Below, piece after piece: positions 13,958-22,475 of a stretch of 22,475 nucleotides of DNA. The notes below the pieces were generated by a model. The model saw nothing but the letters and a program-made list of their open reading frames with translations, was not told where the DNA came from and did no database searches. Position 1 is the first letter of the stretch. Every line of letters begins with the position of its first letter. Location: positions 1-22,475 of the forward strand of contig JBDTYT010000023.1 in assembly GCA_040005555.1 (NCBI GenBank), read 5' to 3'. A program made the position numbers and the translations under genes. Source of the stretch: JBDTYT01 sp040005555 (GTDB taxonomy: Bacteria; Actinomycetota; UBA4738; HRBIN12).

Positions 13958-14396
13958 ATGCTGTCGGAGTACCTGCCGGTGCTGTTGCTCGCGGGACTCG
14001 CGTTCCTGTTTGCGGCCCTGTCGCTCGCGGCGTCGTCGTTCCTGCGGCCCCACAAGCCCAATCCGGCCAAGCTGGCGCCGTACGAGTGCGGGATCGAGCC
14101 CGAGCGAGTCCCCAAGGGCGAGCGGTTCAGCGTGAAGTTCTACGTGGTCGCGATGCTGTTCATCATCTTCGACATCGAGACGATCTTCCTGTTCCCGTGG
14201 GCGGTGGGGTTCCGAGCCCTCGGACTGTTCGGCTTGGTCGAGATGGCGGTCTTCATCGCGCTCGTGTTCGTGGCCTACGTGTACATCTGGCAGAAGGGCG
14301 GCTTGGACTGGGAGACCACCGAGCGCCGCCGCTTCGTCGAGTACGGGGCGGCGCTCGCCGAGAAGGAAGCCGCAACGGATGAGCGGGAGGCCCTGC

Positions 14397-14407
<11 letters not shown>
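13958..14407 (+). CDS. nuoA: NADH-quinone oxidoreductase subunit A
   Basis: This 149-residue membrane subunit of complex I has three helices (about 6-29, 61-84 and 88-111). The conserved loop APYECGIEP contains C44, the position used as a marker of the active/deactive transition in mitochondrial ND3, and the second helix carries the conserved acidic motif FDIETIFLFPW (71-81). The polar C-terminal tail of about 35 residues is rich in Glu and Arg and slightly long. The ATG at 13958 is preceded by a purine-rich GGAAGGGA (13942-13949). Its 3' end overlaps nuoB. Confidence 0.95.
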
Positions 14408-14911
<504 letters not shown>

Positions 14912-14915
<4 letters not shown>

Positions 14916-15409
14916 TCGCTTTCGAGCTCGCCGGGCGCGTCCGGGCCACGTCGCCGGACGTCGTGGTCTCGCGCGACGAGGTGACGGCGTACGTGCAGCC
15001 CCACGAGCTGCTCCGCGCGGTCGCCACCTTCCGCGACGACGGCGACCTGTCGTTCGATTCGCTGTCGAGCCTCACCGTCGTCGACTGGCCCGAGCGCACG
15101 CCTCGGTTCTGGGTCGCGTACGAGCTCTACTCGATGGTGCGCCGGCACCGCTTGCGCGTGAAGGTCGGGCTGCCGGCCGAGGATCCACGGGTGCCCTCGA
15201 TCACGCCGATGTTCCCGACCGCGAACTGGCACGAACGCGAGGCGTGGGACTTCTTCGGCGTCGTGTTCGACGGGCATCCGGATCTCGTGCGGATCTTGCT
15301 CCCCGATGACTGGGACGGCTTCCCGCTGCGCAAGACCGAGGAGCTCGGCGGGGTGGACACCCTGTACCACGGCGCGTTCATCCCGCCGGTCGACCGGAGG
15401 ACGACGTGA
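14912..15409 (+). CDS. nuoC: NADH-quinone oxidoreductase subunit C
   Basis: This 165-residue subunit of the complex I connecting arm binds NuoD and has no cofactor. The family signature is clear: NWHEREAWDFFGVVFDGHPD at about residues 103-122, followed by RILLPDDWDGFPLRK. The C-terminal tail is short. The GTG at 14912 overlaps the nuoB stop by four bases; upstream in-frame sequence lies inside nuoB and is rejected. NuoC and NuoD are separate proteins here, unlike the fused form in Escherichia coli. Its stop overlaps the nuoD start in GTGA. Confidence 0.94.
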
Positions 15410-16683
15410 GCGGCTCGAGAACGCGGCCGGCCCCGGGCGGCGATCCGATGTCCGAGACCGAGATCCGCCAGGAGACGATGGTCATCAACATGGGGCCGCA
15501 GCACCCCTCCACGCATGGTGTGCTGCGACTGCTGCTCGAGCTCGACGGCGAGACCGTGGTGACGTGCAAGCCGATCGTGGGCTATCTGCACACCGGCATC
15601 GAGAAGAACACCGAATACCGCACCTGGATGCAGGGCATCACGTATGTGACGCGCGCCGACTACCTGTCGCCGTTCTTCAACGAGCTCGCGTACTGCCTGG
15701 CGGTCGAGCGGCTCCTGGGCATCGAGGCGCCGCCCCGCGCGCAGGTCCTACGCGTGATGTTCTGCGAGATGAACCGGATCGCCTCCCACCTCGTCTGGCT
15801 GGCCACGAGCGGGCTGGAGCTCGGCGCCGTGTCGGTGATGCTGTACGGGTTCCGAGAGCGCGAGCAGATCCTCGACGTGTTCGAGGCGGCCACCGGCTTG
15901 CGGATGAACCATGCGTACATCCGGATCGGTGGCGTCATCATGGATCTGCCGCAGGAGAGCACGGAGCGCATCGGCGATTTCCTCGACATGATGCCCGGAC
16001 GGATCCATGACTTCGAGACGTTGCTGTCGAAGAACCCGATCTGGCTCGAGCGCAACGTCGGCGTCGGCGTACTGCCGCCCGAGGACGCCCTGCGCTTCGG
16101 AGTGACCGGCCCGACGCTCCGCGCGTCCGGCGTGCCGAGGGACGTGCGCAAGGACGAGCCGTACGGCGGCTACGAGACCTACGACTTCGACGTGATCACC
16201 CGCAGCGCCGCGGATTGCTTCGCGCGGTACGAGGTTCGCGTGGAGGAGATGAAGCAGTCGCTGCGCATCATCGGGCAGTGCCTCGAGCGCCTCGGCGAGC
16301 CGGGGCCGGTGATGGTCGAGGACCCGAAGGTGCGCTGGCCGGCGCAGCTCGAGGTCGGACCCGACGGCATCGGGAACTCCGAGGCCTACGTGACGCACAT
16401 CATGGAGGAGTCGATGGAGGCTCTCATCCATCACTTCAAGATGGTGACCGAGGGCATCCACGTCCCCGAGGGCGAGACCTACCTGGCGGTCGAGTCGCCG
16501 CGGGGCGAGCTCGGGTACTACGTCGTGTCGGACGGAGAGCACCGGCCGTACCGTGTGAAGATCCGCGACCCCTCGTTCGTGAACCTCCAGGCCGCGGCCG
16601 AGATGGTCCAAGGCGGTCTCATCGCGGACACGATCGCCGTGATCGCGAGCATCGATCCGGTCTTGGGTGGGGTGGATCGCTGA
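15406..16683 (+). CDS. nuoD: NADH-quinone oxidoreductase subunit D
   Basis: This subunit of up to 425 residues, together with NuoB, forms the quinone-binding pocket of complex I. Signature stretches are NMGPQHPSTHGVLRLLLELDG near residues 28-48, GYLHTGIEKNTEYRTW near 63-78, the internal CEMNRIASHLVW near 124-135 and the C-terminal ASIDPVLGGVDR. The last arginine of GGVDR ends the protein, as is usual. The GTG at 15406 overlaps the nuoC stop by four bases; the internal ATG at 15451 (MSETEIRQ) is a realistic alternative because the first 15 residues look non-conserved. The stop overlaps the ATG of nuoE by one base. Confidence 0.95.
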   Translation: MSGSRTRPAPGGDPMSETEIRQETMVINMGPQHPSTHGVLRLLLELDGETVVTCKPIVGYLHTGIEKNTEYRTWMQGITYVTRADYLSPFFNELAYCLAVERLLGIEAPPRAQVLRVMFCEMNRIASHLVWLATSGLELGAVSVMLYGFREREQILDVFEAATGLRMNHAYIRIGGVIMDLPQESTERIGDFLDMMPGRIHDFETLLSKNPIWLERNVGVGVLPPEDALRFGVTGPTLRASGVPRDVRKDEPYGGYETYDFDVITRSAADCFARYEVRVEEMKQSLRIIGQCLERLGEPGPVMVEDPKVRWPAQLEVGPDGIGNSEAYVTHIMEESMEALIHHFKMVTEGIHVPEGETYLAVESPRGELGYYVVSDGEHRPYRVKIRDPSFVNLQAAAEMVQGGLIADTIAVIASIDPVLGGVDR

Positions 16684-17248
16684 TGCCCGTGTTCGCGACG
16701 GAGCTTGTCTCGCTCGCCGAGACGATCAAGGCGCGCTACCCCGCGGGGCGCGAGCGCTCGGCGATCCTCCCGCTGCTGTATCTGGCGCAGTCGGTGGAGG
16801 GGCAGGTTTCCCGCGAGGGGCTGCGCGAGGTGGCCGGCCTCCTGGGCATCACCACCGCTGAGGTCGAGGCCGTCGCGTCCTTCTACTCGATGATCCGCCT
16901 ACGCCCCACCGGGACGCACGTCGTGAACGTTTGCACGAACCTGTCGTGCGCGCTCCGAGGAGCGAACGAGGTGTACGAGGTCGCGCACGAGGCCACCGGC
17001 GTGCCGCACGGTGGCGAGATCTCGCAGGACGGGATGTTCACCGTGCACGAGGAGGAGTGCCTCGGCGCATGCGACGCGGCGCCCGTCGTGCAGATCGACT
17101 TCGCGAACCACGACCGAGTCACGCCCGAGCGGATGGGCGAGCTGGTCGAGGCGCTCCGCCGCGGTGAGGTGCCCGCGCCCGCTCGCGGCGAGGCGCCGAA
17201 GGACTTCCGCCACGCATCGCGGATCCTCGCCGGGGCGGAGGACGCGTG

Positions 17249-17249
<1 letters not shown>
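16683..17249 (+). CDS. nuoE: NADH-quinone oxidoreductase subunit E
   Basis: This 188-residue subunit of the NADH dehydrogenase module carries the 2Fe-2S cluster N1a in a thioredoxin-like fold. Ligands are C84 and C89 (CTNLSC) and C126 and C130 (CLGAC). The N-terminal helical part, with ILPLLYLAQ and the ASFYSM region, is typical. About 35 polar residues at the C-terminus, including an alanine/proline-rich stretch near 155-167, extend beyond the core. The ATG at 16683 overlaps the nuoD stop in TGATG, and its own stop overlaps the start of nuoF. Confidence 0.95.
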
Positions 17250-18537
<1,288 letters not shown>

Positions 18538-18541
<4 letters not shown>

Positions 18542-20940
18542 GCGCCGACCTCGTCACGCTCACGATCGACGGCAAGGAGGTGACGGTCCCTAAGGGCACG
18601 CTCATCATCCGCGCGGCCGAGCAGCTCGGCGTCGAGATCCCACGGTTCTGCGATCATCCGCTGCTCGACCCGATCGGCGCGTGCCGCCAGTGCTACGTGC
18701 AGATCGAGGGCCAGCGCAAGCTGTTCACCTCATGCACGACCGAGGTCGCCCCCGGCATGGTCGTGATGACGCAGAACACCTCGGACGAGGCGCACGAGGC
18801 GCAGGTCGCCAACCTCGAGTTCCTGCTGCTCAACCACCCGCTCGACTGCCCGATCTGCGACCGCGGCGGCGAGTGTCCCCTGCAGGACCAGGCGCTCGAA
18901 TTCGGGCCCGGCGAGAGCCGCTACACCGAGCCGAAGCGCACGTACGAGAAGCCCATCGCGCTCTCACCGCTCGTGGCGCTCGACCGCGAGCGGTGCGTGC
19001 TGTGCGCCAGGTGCACGAGGTTCTGCGACGAGATCAGCGGCGACCGGTTCATCGAGCTCTACGCGCGCGGGGCCGGCGAGCGCGTCTCGATCGCGGCCGG
19101 CGAGGACTTCGCCTCGCCGTTCAGCGGCAACACGATCCAGATCTGCCCGGTGGGGGCCCTCACGGCGACGCCGTACCGGTTCGTGGCTCGGCCGTTCGAC
19201 CTCTCGAGCGCCGACAGCGTGTGCAACCACTGCGCCTCCGGCTGCAACGTGAAGGTCGACCTGCGCCGCGGAAACGTCGTCCGCGTCCTCGCGCGCGACA
19301 ACCCCGACGTGAACGACGCGTGGATCTGCGATAAGGGCCGGTTCGCGTTCCGGTTCGCCGACGGCGAGGACCGGCTGAAGACCCCGCTGATCCGCGATCG
19401 AGGCCTCGAGCCGGCGTCGTTCGGGGAGGTGCTCGCCCGCATCGCCGAGTGGTCGAAGGACGCCCGCGTGGCCTTCCTCACCGGCGGCCGCCTCACCGAC
19501 GAGGATTACTACGCGCTCTCGAAGCTCGCGCGGACCGTGTTCACGACGAACGATCTCGACCATCGGCGCGAGTTTCACGGTGGCATCGCCGAGGAGCTCG
19601 AGGCCGCGGGCGCGATGCGCGTGACCTACCGCGACGTCGAGCGCGCGAAGGTGATCCTCGTGGCGGCCCTCGACGTCGAGCAGGAGCTGCCGATCCTGCA
19701 CCTGCGGATCCGCAAGGCCGCCCGGGGCGGCGCGAAGGTGTTCGTGGTGCACTCGAGGCGCACCCGCTTGCACGACATCGCCGAGCACGTGCTCGTCCGC
19801 CCCGGCCAGGAGGCGTACGTCCTCGAGCGGATCCACGAGGGTCCCGACGACGGCTCGGTGGAGGCGCGGATCGCCGCGGCGATCACGCAGGCCGGTCACG
19901 ACGCCGTCGTGCTGGCCGGTCCCCGGCTGGCCGAGCATCCCCTGGCTGCCGACGTCGGTCTCTCGCTGGCCCAGCGACGGGGTGCCAAGTTCGCGCTGGT
20001 GGTGCGCCGAGCGAACGACCGAGGCGCCCTGCGCGCCGGCGTGCACCCCGGTCTGCTGCCGGGAGGACGTCGTTACACCGATGCTGCGGAGCGCGCGGAG
20101 GTGGAGGAGGTCTGGGGCCCGCTGGCCGAAACGGAGCCCGGTCGCACTACCCGGCAGATCGTCGAGGCGGCCGCGAACCGGGAGATCGACGTGCTGTTCC
20201 TGATCGGGATCGATCCGCTGCGCGACTACCCCGATGCCGAGCTCGCCCGCAAGGCGCTCGCGAACGCCGGGCACACGGTCGTGCAGTCGCTCGCGCTCGG
20301 CGAGCTCGAGCCGTATGCCGACGCCGTGTTGCCCGCGGCGGCGTTCCTCGAGAAGGACGGACACATGACGACCTGGGAGGGTCGCGGCCAGCGCATCCAC
20401 CCCGTTCGTGACCCCGTCGGCATCGCGCGTGCGGACTGGGAGATCTTCGCGGGCCTCGCCGAGGCCATGGGCGGCTCCCTAGGGTTCGGCTCCCTCGAGG
20501 AACTGCAGGAAGAGCTCGGCGGGTTGCTCGCGCCGCGCGAGCTCGGCGAGCGCTCCACCGCATGGGTGGGGACCGGCAAGCCGCAGTGGATCGATGACCT
20601 CACCTTGTTCACGTACCCGTTCCTCGTGGACGAGGGCCGGCTGTCCGAGGGCGCCACGGAGCTGAAGGCGGCGCTGCAAGAGGAACCGTTCGTCGAGGTC
20701 CACTCCGACGACGCCGAGAAGCGCGGCATCTCGGACGGCGATCGGGTGCGGGTCACGACCGGCGCAGGTCAGGCGGTCGTCCCGGCGCACGTGACGCCCC
20801 ACATCGCTGCCGGCAGCGTCTTCATCCCCTTCAACCAGCCGGGGCTGCGCGCCAACACGTTGCTCTCGGGACGATTCACGGCCGCGGCCCGCCTCGAGGC
20901 CGTGGCCTCGGAAGCGCCCGCGGAGGAGGGGGCCGCGTGA
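18538..20940 (+). CDS. nuoG: NADH-quinone oxidoreductase subunit G
   Basis: This 800-residue subunit carries the electron wire between NuoF and NuoI. Cluster ligands are visible: 2Fe-2S N1b at C38, C49, C52 and C66; N5 at H100, C104, C107 and C113 (histidine-ligated); N4 at C153, C156, C159 and C203. The off-path cluster N7 site is also complete at C229, C232, C236 and C264; many lineages have lost it. The rest is a molybdopterin oxidoreductase-like domain without an evident catalytic function, ending in a small beta-domain (about 715-800). The ATG at 18538 overlaps the nuoF stop (ATGA), and the stop overlaps the start of nuoH. Confidence 0.95.
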
Positions 20941-22076
20941 TGGACTGGCTCGACTGGCTCCTGCTCGTGGCGCGCGTCGTCGTGGTGTTCTTCGCGCTCC
21001 TCATCTTCGTGATGCTCCTGGTGTGGATGGAGCGCAAGGTCATCGCCGACATGCAGACGCGCGTGGGCCCGCTGCGCGCCGGCCCGCGAGGGATCCTCAT
21101 CACGCTGGCCGACGGCATCAAGCTCTTCTTCAAGGAGGGGATCACGCCGACGCTCGTCGATCGGCCGGTCTACATGGTGGCGCCGATCATCGCGATGCTG
21201 CCGGCGTTCCTGGCGTTCTCCGTGATCCCGTTCGGGACGGGCGTGACGCTCTTCGGCCGGCACATCCCGTTCCAGATCGCGGACCTAAACATCGGGATCC
21301 TGTGGGTGCTCGCGATGGGTTCACTGATGGTCTACTCGATCGTCCTCGCGGGGTGGTCGAGCGGGTCCAACTACCCGCTGCTCGGGGCGATCCGTAGCTC
21401 GGCGCAGATGATCAGCTACGAGGTGGGGATGGGCCTTGCGCTCGTGGCGGTGCTGATGTACTCGGGCCACCTGCGGATGTCCGAGATCGTGGCGAGCCAG
21501 GACAAGATCTGGAACGTCATCCCGCAGTTCCCGGCGTTCGCGATCTACCTCGTCGCCGGCCTCGCCGAGACGAACCGCCCCCCCTTCGACCTCCCCGAGG
21601 CCGAGACCGAGCTCGTCGCGGGGTTCCACACCGAGTACTCGGGCATCAAGTTCGCGATGTTCTACCTCGGCGAGTACCTCAACACGGTGACCGTCGCCGC
21701 CGTGGCCACCACGTTGTTCCTCGGCGGCTGGCGCGGGCCCGCCCCGCACGTCGTGCCGTGGCTGTGGCCGGTCCTGTGGTTCCTGCTCAAGGTCCTGTTG
21801 ATCGTGTACCTGTACATCTGGATCCGCGCCACGCTCCCGCGGATGCGCTACGACCGGCTGATGGCGTTCGGCTGGAAGTTCCTGATCCCGTTCGGCCTCC
21901 TGTGGGTGCTCGCGACCGGTGCCGTGGTCGTGTTGCCCGAGGTGTACGGCCGGCACGCGGTGATCGCCGGGGCCGCCGTACTGGTAGGCGCCGTGCTCGC
22001 GCTCTCGCTCGTCTGGCCGCTCTTCGCGCCGAAGAAAGAGGCCGCGGGTGTCCCGCAGGAGGTGACGCCTCCATGA
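20940..22076 (+). CDS. nuoH: NADH-quinone oxidoreductase subunit H
   Basis: This 378-residue membrane subunit forms the junction with the peripheral arm and the entry to the quinone channel. Signatures are ERKVIADMQTRVGP (31-44), GWSSGSNYPLLGAIRSSAQM (138-157) and AETNRPPFDLPEAETELVAG (209-228), the last lying in the loop facing NuoB and NuoD. About eight or nine helices are visible. A hydrophobic C-terminal helix (341-362) and a short basic/proline-rich tail follow. The ATG at 20940 shares one base with the nuoG stop; an adjacent in-frame GTG at 20937 is the alternative. Its stop overlaps the nuoI start in ATGA. Confidence 0.96.
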   Translation: MDWLDWLLLVARVVVVFFALLIFVMLLVWMERKVIADMQTRVGPLRAGPRGILITLADGIKLFFKEGITPTLVDRPVYMVAPIIAMLPAFLAFSVIPFGTGVTLFGRHIPFQIADLNIGILWVLAMGSLMVYSIVLAGWSSGSNYPLLGAIRSSAQMISYEVGMGLALVAVLMYSGHLRMSEIVASQDKIWNVIPQFPAFAIYLVAGLAETNRPPFDLPEAETELVAGFHTEYSGIKFAMFYLGEYLNTVTVAAVATTLFLGGWRGPAPHVVPWLWPVLWFLLKVLLIVYLYIWIRATLPRMRYDRLMAFGWKFLIPFGLLWVLATGAVVVLPEVYGRHAVIAGAAVLVGAVLALSLVWPLFAPKKEAAGVPQEVTPP

Positions 22077-22475
22077 GCGACCCACGGGAGCCCTGGCAAC
22101 TGCCCGAGCCGACGCAACGCACGGAGCCTCCCCCGCCGCAGGAGCCGGCCGAGGTCGGCTCGGCCACGTGGGCGATCGCGAAGGGCATGGGGACGGTCTT
22201 CAAGCAGATCTTCCGGCGCGACGTGACCGAGGACTATCCGAAGCACGTGAACGAGCCGCCCGCGCGCTCGCACATCGGCCGGCACCTGCTCAACAAGCAC
22301 GAGAACGGCCTGGAGAAGTGCATCGGGTGCGAGCTGTGCGCCTTCGCGTGCCCCGCCGACGCGATCTGGGTCGAGGGCGCCGACAACGACCCCGAGCATC
22401 CGACGAGCCCGGGCGAGCGCTACGCGAAGGACTACCAGATCAACTACCTGCGCTGCATCATGTGCGGCCTCTGCG
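22073..22475 (+). CDS. nuoI: NADH-quinone oxidoreductase subunit I (3' end missing)
   Basis: The first 134 residues of NuoI, the 8Fe ferredoxin-like subunit that carries clusters N6a and N6b and passes electrons to NuoB. The first cluster motif is complete (C83, C86, C89 and C93P), and the second is cut by the window end after C128, C131 and C134. The frame is open to the last base. The first 30 residues are proline- and glutamate-rich (PPPPQEPAEVG) and precede the usual start of the fold near ATWAIAKGMGTVFKQIF, so the protein has an N-terminal extension. The ATG overlaps the nuoH stop by four bases. Confidence 0.95.
   Translation, partial: MSDPREPWQLPEPTQRTEPPPPQEPAEVGSATWAIAKGMGTVFKQIFRRDVTEDYPKHVNEPPARSHIGRHLLNKHENGLEKCIGCELCAFACPADAIWVEGADNDPEHPTSPGERYAKDYQINYLRCIMCGLC

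Noticed and set aside
18964..20400. Minus-strand open frame of 478 codons opposite nuoG
   Set aside because: Charged low-complexity translation with no motif; nuoG on the other strand has four iron-sulfur sites.

Overview
The window is a GC-rich respiratory locus from a bacterium. It carries most of a caa3-type cytochrome c oxidase cluster, a heme A/heme O synthesis gene, quinone-tail genes and the first nine genes of a complex I (nuo) operon, the ninth cut by the window end. High GC, frequent GTG starts, TANNNT-type leaderless promoters, a probable F420/flavin split-barrel oxidoreductase and a geranylgeranyl reductase placed directly before nuoA all suggest a member of the Actinomycetota, probably a deep-branching one. 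A GC-rich Chloroflexota relative cannot be excluded. No 16S rRNA or other firm taxonomic marker is present.

Layout. (1) 48-9254, plus strand: ResB and CcsB (System II cytochrome c maturation), then ctaC (subunit II with CuA and a fused cytochrome c domain), ctaD, ctaE, a small subunit IV, a CtaG-type assembly factor, a membrane-anchored protein with three cupredoxin domains, and a TlpA-like lipoprotein thioredoxin. (2) 9251-11065, minus strand: one gene encoding heme A synthase fused to heme O synthase (CtaA-CtaB), whose 3' end overlaps the TlpA gene by four bases. (3) 11169-12496, plus strand: a short polyprenyl diphosphate synthase-like protein and a PPOX-family protein, divergent from ctaA-ctaB. 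(4) 12597-22475, plus strand: two perfect Rex-type operators, a geranylgeranyl/menaquinone reductase-like flavoprotein, then nuoA-nuoB-nuoC-nuoD-nuoE-nuoF-nuoG-nuoH-nuoI with almost no space between genes.

How the parts fit. Complex I oxidises NADH and reduces menaquinone. The prenyl synthase and reductase probably make and trim the quinone tail (inference). The caa3 oxidase ends the chain. ResB/CcsB would attach heme to the cytochrome c domain of CtaC, TlpA and CtaG would help assemble the copper sites, and CtaA-CtaB would make heme A for CtaD. The Rex boxes would switch the complex I operon on when NADH/NAD+ is high. No bc1 complex, alternative complex III or rex gene lies in the window.

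The points most worth a second look are the tandem Rex operators with a promoter threaded through them, the triple-cupredoxin protein in the oxidase operon, the CtaA-CtaB fusion with a palindrome over its predicted start site, and the prenyl synthase that lacks most of the segment after its second aspartate motif. I see no tRNA, rRNA, CRISPR array, insertion sequence or phage gene.
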